From the NCBI GenBank assembly GCA_025464915.1, contig JAODNF010000219.1, positions 1 to 14,037 of the forward strand: a stretch of DNA of 14,037 nt, given 5' to 3'. Source of the stretch: Frankiales bacterium. Lineage in GTDB: Bacteria; Actinomycetota; Actinomycetes; Mycobacteriales; SCTD01. The position numbers were made by a program, and so were the translations under genes. Below, piece after piece: positions 1-6,432 of this stretch (its first letter is position 1; every line of letters starts with the position of its first letter). The notes under the pieces were generated by a model. The model ran no database searches and had not been told where the DNA came from. It saw only the letters and a list, made by a program, of their open reading frames with translations.

Positions 1-2
1 GG

Positions 3-512
3 CGTGCCCGCACCGCCGCTGAGCAGCGCGCCGCGTCCGAGGCGGCGGCTGCCGAGGCGGCGCAGCCCGTGGAGCAGGCGGCTGCGCCCCTGGAGGAGCC
101 GGTGGTGGAGCCCGCCGTCGAGACGCCTGCGGCGGCCGAGGAGCCGGTCGTCGCACCGGTGGCGGAGGAACCGGAGCCGGTCAAGCGGGCTCCCCTCAAG
201 CGCGCGGTGAAGCCCGCGGCCGAGGCGGAGACCCCGCCGAAGAAGGCGCCCGCGAAGAAGGCCGCCGCGAAGAAGGTGCCCGCCAAGAAGGTGGTCGCCC
301 AGCAGGCCGTGGCTGCGGTCGCGCCTCCCGCGGACAGCGCGGCCGCGGCCCCGAAGGCGGAGCGCTCCTGGTCGCAGCCGTCGGCCAGCACGACGTCGCT
401 GCCGCCCGTGCAGCCGGGCGTCCCCATCACGAAGGCGCACGTCGCCGGGGTGGCGGGCCTGCTCGCCCTGATCGTCGTGCGCCGCAAGCGCCGCAAGAAG
501 AAGCGCTCCTGA
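3..512 (+). CDS. Lys/Ala/Pro-rich protein with C-terminal membrane anchor (5' end missing)
   Basis: The reading frame is open to the left edge, so the start lies outside the window; 169 codons and a TGA stop are visible. I do not recognise a catalytic domain. The visible part is low complexity: an acidic Ala/Glu/Pro/Val stretch comes first, then a basic stretch with repeated PAKK/AAKK units (about 236-295) that resembles the tails of histone H1 and of mycobacterial HupB. After a Ser/Pro linker comes a single hydrophobic helix (AHVAGVAGLLALIVV) and a terminal run of Arg/Lys (RRKRRKKKRS). This suggests a tail-anchored or C-terminally anchored protein with the basic end inside. The downstream DUF427 frame begins at or overlapping its stop codon, so the two are probably co-transcribed. 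DNA or teichoic-acid/phospholipid binding by the PAKK region is only an inference. Confidence 0.75.
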   Translation, partial: RARTAAEQRAASEAAAAEAAQPVEQAAAPLEEPVVEPAVETPAAAEEPVVAPVAEEPEPVKRAPLKRAVKPAAEAETPPKKAPAKKAAAKKVPAKKVVAQQAVAAVAPPADSAAAAPKAERSWSQPSASTTSLPPVQPGVPITKAHVAGVAGLLALIVVRRKRRKKKRS

Positions 513-997
513 GACCGGTCCCGGAGCCGGCAGGCCCCGGCCAGGAGTCGGTCTGGGGCTACCCGCGTCCGCCACGCGTCGAGCTCTCGGACCGCCACGT
601 CGTGGTGGTCCTCGGCGGGGTCGTGGTGTGCGACACCCGGCGCGCGGTGCGGGTCCTCGAGACCAGCCACCCGCCGAGCTGGTACCTCCCGCGGGCGGAC
701 TGGCGACCCAGTGCCCTCCGGGACGCGGAGGGCTCGTCGGTCTGCGAGTGGAAGGGCGTCGCGTCCTACCTCGACGTCGTCGGGGGTGAGGTGGTCGCAC
801 CGCGGGCTGCCTGGACGTACCCGTCCCCGGCCTTCCCCGAGCTCGTCGAGGGGGTCGCGGTGTACCCGCACGCGATGAGCCGCTGCACGGTCGACGGCGA
901 GGTCGTGCGCCCGCAGGAGGGCGGCTTCTACGGCGGCTGGGTGACGTCCGACGTGGTGGGTCCGTTCAAGGGCGTACCCGGCTCCTGGGGCTGGTGA
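509..997 (+). CDS. DUF427 domain-containing protein
   Basis: This is a typical single-domain DUF427 (PF04248) protein of unknown biochemical function. From memory, family hallmarks are present in order: GPGQESVWGYPRPP near the N-terminus, RVLETSHPPSWYLPRADW, CEWKGVASYLDVV, AAWTYPSP, and the end FYGGWVTSDVVGPFKG. The first ATG/GTG start candidate in frame is the GTG at 602, but the family-conserved N-terminal segment is encoded upstream of it (from 512), in frame and without a stop. The only start-like codon that fits is CTG at 509, overlapping the TGA stop of the preceding gene (CTGA), with a purine-rich AAGAAGAAG stretch before it. I therefore place the start at 509 and expect about 162 aa; automated callers would probably give 602. 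Its stop is 2 bp from the stop of the convergent DUF4190 gene. Confidence 0.85.
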   Translation: MRPVPEPAGPGQESVWGYPRPPRVELSDRHVVVVLGGVVVCDTRRAVRVLETSHPPSWYLPRADWRPSALRDAEGSSVCEWKGVASYLDVVGGEVVAPRAAWTYPSPAFPELVEGVAVYPHAMSRCTVDGEVVRPQEGGFYGGWVTSDVVGPFKGVPGSWGW

Positions 998-999
998 GC

Positions 1000-1431
1000 T
1001 CAGCCGCCGAGGTCGTCCTGGAAGCTGTTCTCGCAGGCCGTGACGGCGTCCTGGTTGCCGTGCGCGTCCTGGACGCAGTGGTAGTAGGTGCTGACCGCGT
1101 CGCGGTGCTTGAGCAGGAACCCGTCGATCGCGAGCCCGCCGAGCAGGCCCAGCCCTCCGAGGACTGCCCCGGCGATGGCGAGCCCCCCGTTGGTGGCCAG
1201 GCCCCTGGACGCGCGGCGCTGACCGGCCATGCCGAAGAACAGGGCCAATGCCGGGATGACGAGCGTCCAGAACGTGCAGAAGCTCACGAGCCCGAGGACC
1301 AGGGCTGCGATCCCGAAGCCGTTGCGCCTCGCCGCCGGCATCGGGGCGCCGTACGGCTGCGGCTGGCCGTAGGGGGTCGGTGCGGGGGCGCCGTAGGGCG
1401 GCGGCGAGAACGGGTCCTGGGGCTCGGTCAT
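1000..1431 (-). CDS. DUF4190-type small membrane protein
   Basis: A 143-aa protein. Residues 1-36 are a flexible Pro/Tyr/Gly-rich cytoplasmic tail with PYGAP/PYGQP repeats. Then come two hydrophobic segments (about 38-65, FGIAALVLGLVSF onward, and about 80-105, LAIAGAVLGGLGLLGGLAI) separated by a short basic loop GQRRASRG. This is the usual DUF4190 architecture in actinomycetes: a Pro-rich leader and two membrane helices. The C-terminal 35 residues (HRDAVSTYYHCVQDAHGNQDAVTACENSF) carry two cysteines and probably lie outside the membrane. The frame stays open upstream, but the family-like start is the ATG at 1431. No Shine-Dalgarno is visible there; CAGACT lies exactly 6 nt upstream, so a leaderless transcript is possible. 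It is divergent from the gene at 1479 and its function is unknown. Confidence 0.8.
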   Translation of the reverse strand: MTEPQDPFSPPPYGAPAPTPYGQPQPYGAPMPAARRNGFGIAALVLGLVSFCTFWTLVIPALALFFGMAGQRRASRGLATNGGLAIAGAVLGGLGLLGGLAIDGFLLKHRDAVSTYYHCVQDAHGNQDAVTACENSFQDDLGG

Positions 1432-1437
1432 GACGCG

Positions 1438-1443
1438 AGTCTG
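1438..1443 (-). promoter_or_regulatory. Possible -10 element of the DUF4190 gene
   Basis: On the minus strand the hexamer CAGACT (close to TANNNT) ends 6 nt before the ATG at 1431, the spacing expected if transcription begins at the start codon. There is no ribosome-binding site to argue against a leaderless start. No -35 element is obvious. This is a weak call alone; it is supported by the same geometry at three other genes in the window. Confidence 0.3.
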
Positions 1444-1478
1444 TCTCATCGGCCGGCGCCGGGTCGGCCTGTGGTGGG

Positions 1479-2201
1479 ATGGAGCGTGTGATCTCCGCAC
1501 GTCGCCGCTGGCTCGCCGGCGCCCTGCTCGTGGGCCTTGGCTGGTTGGCGTCGCCGGGGGCCGTGCCGGTGTACGACGGCCTGCAGCAGCCCGACGAGCC
1601 GTACCGCTACGTCGCCCCTCCTGCCGGCAGCGCGAAGACCGCACCGCCCACGAGCACCACCACGCAGACACCCCTCGGGACCAGTGGTGCCAACGCCCAG
1701 GCGCTGTCCGTGCAGACCGCCGAGGTGGGTCCGCAGATCTCGGTGTTCTTCCCGCAGTTCTCGTTGCTGGCGGCCAAGGGGCCGATCACGATCGTCCTCA
1801 AGCCGGAGGTGCCCACCGCCCCGCCGAGCGGTGCGACGGTCGACGGCAACATGTACACCGTCTCCCTCACCGCTCCGAGCGGCCCCGTGTCGCTCGACAA
1901 GCAGTACCTCAGCATCGCGACGATGTACCTGCGGGCCACCGACCAGAAGACGCCGCAGCCGCGGATGTTCTACCGCCCCTCGGCCGGGTCGGCCTGGCAG
2001 CCGCTGGGGACCAGCGCCGGCGGTCTCGACATCCGGGTCTCGAACTTCCTCGGCCCGGGCGACTACCTGCTTGCGCGGCTGCCGGCCGACCTGCCGAAGA
2101 AGGGCGGCGGCGTCCCGGTCGTCCCGCTGGTCCTGCTCGGCGTCCTGGTCGTGCTCGGAGCCGTCGTGCTCGTCGTCCGGCTGCGGGCAGCCGGGGAGTG
2201 A
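1479..2201 (+). CDS. Secreted, membrane-anchored VPVYDG-motif protein (copy 1)
   Basis: A 240-aa protein of no family that I can name. Residues about 8-30 (RRRWLAGALLVGLGWLASPGA) form a signal peptide or N-terminal helix, followed at once by VPVYDGLQQPDEPYRYV. A Thr/Pro-rich linker leads into a roughly 130-residue extracytoplasmic domain (GPQISVF to GDYLLARLP), likely beta-rich, and then a C-terminal membrane helix (VPVVPLVLLGVLVVLGAVVLVV) with a short basic tail. It is clearly paralogous to the minus-strand gene at 2823-3494: both share GWLASPGAVPVYDG, DEPYRYV, GPQ, DGNxY, YLRA and GDYxxxRLP. The start is uncertain: ATG 1479, or GTG 1488 with GGATGGAG just upstream. The stop overlaps the GTG start of the CPBP gene (GTGA), so the two should be translationally coupled. 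Confidence 0.8.
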   Translation: MERVISARRRWLAGALLVGLGWLASPGAVPVYDGLQQPDEPYRYVAPPAGSAKTAPPTSTTTQTPLGTSGANAQALSVQTAEVGPQISVFFPQFSLLAAKGPITIVLKPEVPTAPPSGATVDGNMYTVSLTAPSGPVSLDKQYLSIATMYLRATDQKTPQPRMFYRPSAGSAWQPLGTSAGGLDIRVSNFLGPGDYLLARLPADLPKKGGGVPVVPLVLLGVLVVLGAVVLVVRLRAAGE

Positions 2202-2749
2202 CCCGGGTCGGGCTGCTGCTCGTCGCGTTCGCTGTCGCCGTCGGGCTGCGAGTCGCCGTGGGCGGTCCGGGGGTCGCGTCGGACGTCCCTGCCGGGCTGG
2301 TGTTCGCGGCGGCCCTGCTCGGCCTCGCGTTCGCTGCTGGGACCCGCATGCCGGTGAGCCGTCGCGCTGTCCTGATCGGGCTCGCGGGTGCCGCGCTGGT
2401 GTGCGCCCCGGTGGGCCTCGAGCACCTGCTGACGACGAGGCCGGTGCACGGCACTCAGGGCTTCCTCGGCTGGGCGCTCGCGGTCACCGTCGTGGCCACC
2501 GCCGAGGAGGTGTTCCTGCGAGGTGCCCTGTACGACGCGGCCTCGCGGGTCTGGGGGGTGCCCGCTGCGATCGGGCTCGGGGCGGTCTGCTTCGCCCTGC
2601 TGCACGTGCCGCTCTACGGCTGGCACGTCGTACCCCTCGACCTCGCTGTCGGCATCGTGCTCGGCGGCCTCCGCCAGGGGGCGGGCACTCCAGCCGCGCC
2701 GGCGGTGACCCACGTCGGCGCCGACCTCGTCGGCTGGTTCCTCCGCTAG
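2198..2749 (+). CDS. CPBP-family intramembrane metalloprotease
   Basis: A 183-aa multi-pass membrane protein of the CPBP/Abi (type II CAAX prenyl endopeptidase-like, PF02517) family. The three expected motifs are present: EExxxR as AEEVFLR (E103, E104, R108), FxxxH as FALLH (H136), and a final H172 in THVGAD. The last motif has Asp where HxxxN is more usual. About five or six hydrophobic segments are seen: residues 3-18, 30-48, 56-75, 88-102, 124-138 and 145-160. The family cleaves membrane-embedded or prenylated substrates; the bacterial substrates are mostly unknown. It starts with GTG inside the stop of the upstream VPVYDG gene (GTGA overlap), so a role in processing or protecting that anchored protein is a reasonable inference, not shown. 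The first ATG in frame (2348) would lose two helices and is rejected. Confidence 0.85.
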   Translation: MTRVGLLLVAFAVAVGLRVAVGGPGVASDVPAGLVFAAALLGLAFAAGTRMPVSRRAVLIGLAGAALVCAPVGLEHLLTTRPVHGTQGFLGWALAVTVVATAEEVFLRGALYDAASRVWGVPAAIGLGAVCFALLHVPLYGWHVVPLDLAVGIVLGGLRQGAGTPAAPAVTHVGADLVGWFLR

Positions 2750-2758
2750 GCCCCTACG

Positions 2759-2819
2759 CGCGAATGGACACTGCGCTGCGCTTTCGGGCCTGGAAAGCGC
2801 AGCGCAGTGTCCATTCGCG
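2759..2819. terminator. 27-bp perfect inverted repeat, bidirectional terminator or repeat element
   Basis: Arms at 2759-2785 and 2793-2819 are perfectly complementary over 27 bp, with a 7-nt loop GGGCCTG at 2786-2792. It fills the 73-bp gap between the convergent stops at 2749 and 2823. The position fits a bidirectional terminator, but neither side has a T-tract and the arms contain an unusually AT-containing core (AATGGACACT) for this genome. The length is well beyond what termination needs, so it may instead be a dispersed palindromic repeat. No second copy occurs in this window. Confidence 0.75.
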
Positions 2820-2822
2820 GGG

Positions 2823-3494
2823 CTACAGGTCGTCGTCCTCGCGGGGGCGGCGCAGGACGACCACGGTGATGACGACGAGCAGCACGACGCCGCCGCCGAT
2901 GAAGATGAGCCGGGTGGTGCTGAGGCCGCCCGCGTTGATCGGCTTGGAGCCGGGGAGCCGGACGACGGCGTAGTCACCGAGGGCGGTGAAGGACGCGGCG
3001 ATGATGTCGTTGCCGCCGCGCTGGCTGTCGACCTCGGCCCAGGGATCGGTCGGCGTGAGCCGGTGCACGACAACCGGGAACGGCTTGGTCATGACGGCCG
3101 CGCGGAGGTAGACGTACGGCGCGCCGCCCGTGGCGACGGTGGTGCCCTTCGAAGCGGTGACGCGGTAGGCGTTCCCGTCGAAGGTGCCGCGCGGCGGCGT
3201 GCCGTCCGCGGCCAGCGGCTCGGCGGCGATCGTCAGTGACGTGCCGGTTGCGTGCAGCGCTGCGGACGCCAGGTCGAGGCGCAGCTGCGGACCGGTCTCC
3301 CCGGTGGTGAGGACGAGGTTGTCCGAGGCGCCGTCCGTGACGGGAACGGTGATGCGGGCATCCGTGGGTGCCGGGTCCTTTCCCACGTAGCGGTAGGGCT
3401 CGTCCGTCCCGATGCCGTCGTAGACGGGCACCGCACCCGGCGACGCGAGCCAGCCGACGGTGACGAGCAGGGCGGCTGCGAGCCAGCGCTTCAC
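2823..3494 (-). CDS. Secreted, membrane-anchored VPVYDG-motif protein (copy 2)
   Basis: A 223-aa paralogue of the protein at 1479-2201, and likewise not assigned to a named family. It has an N-terminal signal/helix (KRWLAAALLVTVGWLASPGA), then VPVYDGIGTDEPYRYV, an extracytoplasmic domain of about 140 residues, and a C-terminal helix (LIFIGGGVVLLVVITVVVL) followed by RRPREDDDL. It lacks most of the Thr/Pro linker of copy 1 and its cytoplasmic tail is acidic. The GTG start at 3494 overlaps the TGA of the upstream membrane-protein gene (GTGA), which fixes the start and implies translational coupling. Longer in-frame starts upstream would only extend into the neighbour and destroy the signal peptide. 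It converges on the CPBP gene across the 2759-2819 hairpin. Confidence 0.82.
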   Translation of the reverse strand: MKRWLAAALLVTVGWLASPGAVPVYDGIGTDEPYRYVGKDPAPTDARITVPVTDGASDNLVLTTGETGPQLRLDLASAALHATGTSLTIAAEPLAADGTPPRGTFDGNAYRVTASKGTTVATGGAPYVYLRAAVMTKPFPVVVHRLTPTDPWAEVDSQRGGNDIIAASFTALGDYAVVRLPGSKPINAGGLSTTRLIFIGGGVVLLVVITVVVLRRPREDDDL

Positions 3495-4810
3495 GCGACC
3501 ACCGGCTGCGCGATGAGGTAGAGGCTGAAGGCGGTGTAGGCGACCATGGCGACCAGCCACGGGTACTCGCTCCTCAGGGCGATCCGCTCGTCGGGCGCCG
3601 ACCGCGCGAGGTGCCGGTGCGCGAGCACTACCGCGATGACGTGGACCGCGACGATGACGCCGAGCCCGACGTACCACTGGACCGAGGACGGTACGAGGTT
3701 GTTGTCCACGCGGTAGCTCGCGTTCCCGTTCAGCGGGTGCTGCAGCAGCGAGCCGAACAGGCTCTTGGTCTCGATCGCGAGGTAGGACAGGTTGTGCGCC
3801 ACCAGGTAGCCGTAGGCGATGGGCACCAGGCTCGGGAGCAGGCCCGCGAGAGCGGCGAGCGGTCCCGACCCGTGGGCCCCGAGCCGCGCGGAGGCGACGG
3901 CGAAGCCGGTGAAGACCGCGAGCACGACGGCCGCGAGGACGACCAGGATCCCGATCTCCTGCAGCTCGGTCCCGCTGGAGAACTTGTCGGTCGCGATGTG
4001 CTTCACCCAGTCGGGCGTCGCGAGCAGCCCGTCGAAGTTGATGCTGATGAGCAGCAGCAGGACCAGCAGCACCCGGCTGGGGCGGCGCTCGAACGGCACG
4101 TCGAGACCGCCGGCGAGGCCGCGGCCGCCCGGGGCGCCGAAGCGGAAGAAGCCCTGCCGGCCCCAGGTGTTCCAGAGCACCGAGAACACCTCGCCGCGCT
4201 CAAGCCACGGGGCGCCGTAGACGAGTCCGAGGAAGCCCGACAGGACGGTGTAGAGCAGCAGGGTGGTCGCGACAAACGCCGGCTTGATGGAGCCGGTCTC
4301 GCTGTTGAAGACGAGCTCGCCGAGAACCAGCAGCACGAACAGGACCAGGGCCGGCCACCACCCCGAGCGGTAGGCGAGCGGCTTGCTGCGGGCGAGCACG
4401 GCCTTGCGGACCCTCGGGCTGTCGAGCAACCGGGCCGCGTTGGCGAACGGGTTCACAGGACGCGTGAAGTCCCCGACCAGCCCGCACAGCAAGGGGACCG
4501 CGATCCAGAGCAGCACCCAGAAGACCACGGACGCGAGGCTCTCGGAGGGCTCCTGCGTGCCGGCGAAGCCGAGGTAGGCGACGGCGGCCACGGCGACGAG
4601 CGACAGCACGCCCGGGACGGGGGAGAAGCCGCGCTGCGGGACGGTGTCCGGCGCCTCGACCAGCGGGGTCGCCTCGCCTCGCAGCCGGATCACCAGCAGG
4701 AACGACAGCAGCACGACGGCAGCGCCGCCCACGACGAACAGCGTCAGCGGCAGGGGCAGCTCGTAGTGCTCGCCGAGGTTGTGGGCGAGGACGGTCCCCT
4801 GGCTGGCCAT
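3491..4810 (-). CDS. Ten-helix membrane protein, possibly related to FedB-like (fenitrothion hydrolase-annotated) proteins
   Basis: A 439-aa polytopic membrane protein with about ten hydrophobic segments (first about 18-41, last about 415-437). No enzyme motif is certain. The start (TVLAHNLGEHYELPLPLTLF) and the C-terminal pattern (SLVPIAYGYLVAHNLSYL, then WYVGLGVIVAVHVIAVVLAHRHLA) resemble, from memory, actinobacterial membrane proteins that databases label fenitrothion hydrolase; that label is by similarity and probably not the native role. Histidines sit in or at the ends of late helices (VAHNL, AVHVI, LAHRH), which could bind a metal or haem; this is inference. Its stop overlaps the start of the VPVYDG gene at 3494, forming a two-gene unit. 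The ATG at 4810 lacks a Shine-Dalgarno but has TAGGCT 6 nt upstream, so the message may be leaderless. Confidence 0.75.
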   Translation of the reverse strand: MASQGTVLAHNLGEHYELPLPLTLFVVGGAAVVLLSFLLVIRLRGEATPLVEAPDTVPQRGFSPVPGVLSLVAVAAVAYLGFAGTQEPSESLASVVFWVLLWIAVPLLCGLVGDFTRPVNPFANAARLLDSPRVRKAVLARSKPLAYRSGWWPALVLFVLLVLGELVFNSETGSIKPAFVATTLLLYTVLSGFLGLVYGAPWLERGEVFSVLWNTWGRQGFFRFGAPGGRGLAGGLDVPFERRPSRVLLVLLLLISINFDGLLATPDWVKHIATDKFSSGTELQEIGILVVLAAVVLAVFTGFAVASARLGAHGSGPLAALAGLLPSLVPIAYGYLVAHNLSYLAIETKSLFGSLLQHPLNGNASYRVDNNLVPSSVQWYVGLGVIVAVHVIAVVLAHRHLARSAPDERIALRSEYPWLVAMVAYTAFSLYLIAQPVVA

Positions 4811-4816
4811 GCGCCC

Positions 4817-4822
4817 AGCCTA
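4817..4822 (-). promoter_or_regulatory. Candidate -10 element for the 4810 gene
   Basis: TAGGCT on the minus strand matches TANNNT and ends 6 nt before the ATG at 4810, consistent with transcription starting at the A of the start codon. No good -35 is seen 17 bp upstream (GGGCCG), and the hairpin at 4838-4868 lies in that area. Confidence 0.4.
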
Positions 4823-4837
4823 GGAGCAGGTGAGCGC

Positions 4838-4868
4838 AACGGCCCGCCGTCGGGGACGGCGGGCCGTT
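4838..4868 (-). terminator. Hairpin terminator after the LPKTG protein gene
   Basis: A 13-bp perfect stem (AACGGCCCGCCGT with ACGGCGGGCCGTT) closes a 5-nt loop. It begins 17 nt beyond the stop of the minus-strand gene ending at 4885 and lies before the start of the next minus-strand gene at 4810. The trailing T-run is only TT, which is common for actinobacterial terminators. It should separate the LPKTG gene from the two-gene unit below it. Confidence 0.7.
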
Positions 4869-4884
4869 TCGCGTCAGGTGCGGG

Positions 4885-6360
4885 TCAGACCAGCTGGCGG
4901 CGGCGGACCAGGATCGTGCCGCCCCCGACGGCGAGGACCACGAGGGCGAGCAGGGCCGCGCCCTCGCTGCCACCGGTCTTCGGCAGGTTGCTCCTGGTCG
5001 GCGTCACGACGGTCGGCGCCGCGACCGAGAGGGCGGAGACGGCGTCGACCTTGCCGATGGCGAGGCTGACCAGGTTCGGCGCGACCGGCAGGCCGATGGT
5101 GACCGAGGCCGGCACCGCGTGCGCCTCGGCGGTGTGGCCGTCGGCCGAGACCTTCTTGGACACGGTGCCCTGCTTGATGAGCTGAGCACCGCCGTTCAGG
5201 CTCGAGAGCAGCGCGGTCAGCTGCGAGAGGACGTCGTCGAGAGCGGCATCGAGCTGCTGGACGACCGGCTTCACGACAGCGTCGAGCTGCTGGCCGAGGA
5301 GGGTGCCGTCGAGCAGCTTGGCGGTGAGGCCCTTGTCGCTGGCCACCAGGCTCAGCAGGTCGGTGAGACCGGTCGAGACCTTCAACGAGAGCAGCGTCGC
5401 GGAGGCGTCGGCCTTGGCGGCCTGGGCGGTCTTCGCCGCGGCGGCCGTGACGGACGCCTTGGTGGCGCTGATGGTGACGAGGCCGCCGAACAGCTTCACG
5501 TCGAGGGCGTCGGTGGTCCCGCTGCTGACCACGGAGGAGAGCGACGGGACGATGCTCTGACCGGTCTTGACGGCGCCGAGCGAGACGACCGCACCGTCGA
5601 GCAGCTTGTCGAGGATCGCCTTGACCTCGGCGGGTAGCGAGTTCACCGCGTCGGCCAGGGCGGCGCCGGAGAGCGTCGGCGTGGAGAGGGTCGCGGGCGA
5701 GCCCGGGATGACGCTGGCGAGCGGGTTGGGCACCGAGACGGGCGGCAGGGCCGGAAGGCTGCCCAGGGTGGACGTGATCGTGGACGTCTGGGACGTCAGC
5801 GTGCCGACGGCGCTCGTGAGCGTGGTGAGCGCCGTGTCGAGGCTGGTGCCGAGCCCGAGCGACCGCAGGGAGCCGAGCTTCGCCGACGTCAGCTCACCGC
5901 TGGAGGACGAGAGCCGCGACGCGGCGTCGACCGCGGCGCGCTGGGCGCCGACGTCGACGCCGATGCCGAGCGGGTTGGCCGGGACCTGCAGCAGCGTCTG
6001 GACCTTCTCCCCGGGCGAGGCGAGCGAGGCGGAGACCGTGCGGTTCAGGGGCGCCAGCAGCGAGGACAGGGTGCCGTCGGTGACGAGGCCGCCGCCGCCG
6101 AGGTAGGACTCCGCGAGGGCCACGTCCGCCCCGGTCGCGGCGTGGAAGCCCTGCGCCGCGGTGCCGAGAAGCGTCAGGACGGCCGGGTTGGGCACGCCGG
6201 GAAGGGCGACAGGGAGGGTCAGCTGGAGCTGCACCACGCCGGTGTCGCTCGAGGCGCGGTAGAGCAGCTTGTCGTCAGCGGCGGCGGCGGTGCCGGTGCC
6301 GGTTGCGGCGGTCAGCACGGCGGCGGTGGCCGTGCACGCGGCGACGCGGGCGAAGCGCAT
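4885..6360 (-). CDS. LPKTG sortase-anchored surface protein
   Basis: A 491-aa secreted protein, family not recognised. Residues 1-27 form a signal peptide (MRFARVAACTATAAVL, then cleavage near AAAA/DDK). The body is rich in Ser/Thr/Leu/Ala/Val, with many short amphipathic segments of the type LGSL.SLG, TLTSAVGTLTSQTSTI and LDAVVKPVVQQLDAALDDVLSQLTALL, suggesting helical bundles or coiled coils. The C-terminus is a textbook cell-wall sorting signal: LPKTG at residues 459-463, a hydrophobic stretch (AALLALVVLAVGGGTILV) and RRRQ. A sortase would cleave T-G and link the protein to peptidoglycan. I choose the ATG at 6360 over one at 6405 because GAGAGGA lies 6 nt upstream and the signal peptide begins there. 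A hairpin terminator follows at 4838-4868. No sortase gene lies in the window. Confidence 0.85.
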   Translation of the reverse strand: MRFARVAACTATAAVLTAATGTGTAAAADDKLLYRASSDTGVVQLQLTLPVALPGVPNPAVLTLLGTAAQGFHAATGADVALAESYLGGGGLVTDGTLSSLLAPLNRTVSASLASPGEKVQTLLQVPANPLGIGVDVGAQRAAVDAASRLSSSSGELTSAKLGSLRSLGLGTSLDTALTTLTSAVGTLTSQTSTITSTLGSLPALPPVSVPNPLASVIPGSPATLSTPTLSGAALADAVNSLPAEVKAILDKLLDGAVVSLGAVKTGQSIVPSLSSVVSSGTTDALDVKLFGGLVTISATKASVTAAAAKTAQAAKADASATLLSLKVSTGLTDLLSLVASDKGLTAKLLDGTLLGQQLDAVVKPVVQQLDAALDDVLSQLTALLSSLNGGAQLIKQGTVSKKVSADGHTAEAHAVPASVTIGLPVAPNLVSLAIGKVDAVSALSVAAPTVVTPTRSNLPKTGGSEGAALLALVVLAVGGGTILVRRRQLV

Positions 6361-6366
6361 GGGTCG

Positions 6367-6373
6367 TCCTCTC
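6367..6373 (-). promoter_or_regulatory. Shine-Dalgarno of the LPKTG protein gene
   Basis: GAGAGGA on the minus strand lies 6 nt before the ATG at 6360 and decides this start over the upstream ATG at 6405. A short hairpin (CGATGG at 6373-6378 pairing with CCATCG at 6392-6397) abuts it on the 5' side of the message. Confidence 0.65.
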
Positions 6374-6379
6374 GATGGG

Positions 6380-6432
6380 CTGGTTGCTCCGCCATCGTTC
6401 GGCATCGGGCCTGTCCTTCTGGTGCTCCGCCA
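6380..6432. repeat. Two near-identical 14/15-bp direct repeats in the LPKTG gene leader
   Basis: CTGGTTGCTCCGCCA at 6380-6394 and CTGGTGCTCCGCCA at 6419-6432 differ by one inserted T and are 39 bp apart. They lie in the 159-bp gap between 6360 and 6520, which holds no gene, upstream of the LPKTG protein start. They could be paired regulator sites or parts of a structured leader, or chance. Confidence 0.4.

Noticed and set aside
236..300. Short direct repeats as a possible CRISPR or tandem-repeat array
   Set aside because: They are degenerate AAG/GCC codon repeats that encode the Lys/Ala tail; no unique spacers.
2080..2115. LPKKGG near the C-terminus of VPVYDG copy 1 as a sortase signal
   Set aside because: The essential Thr of LPxTG is replaced by Lys, and the paralogue has nothing similar, so it is treated as a plain membrane anchor.
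3611..5185. Long plus-strand open frame (524 codons)
   Set aside because: It is antisense to the ten-helix membrane protein and the LPKTG gene; the product is a charged Arg/Glu/Gln/His low-complexity string with no domain, typical of GC-rich shadow frames.
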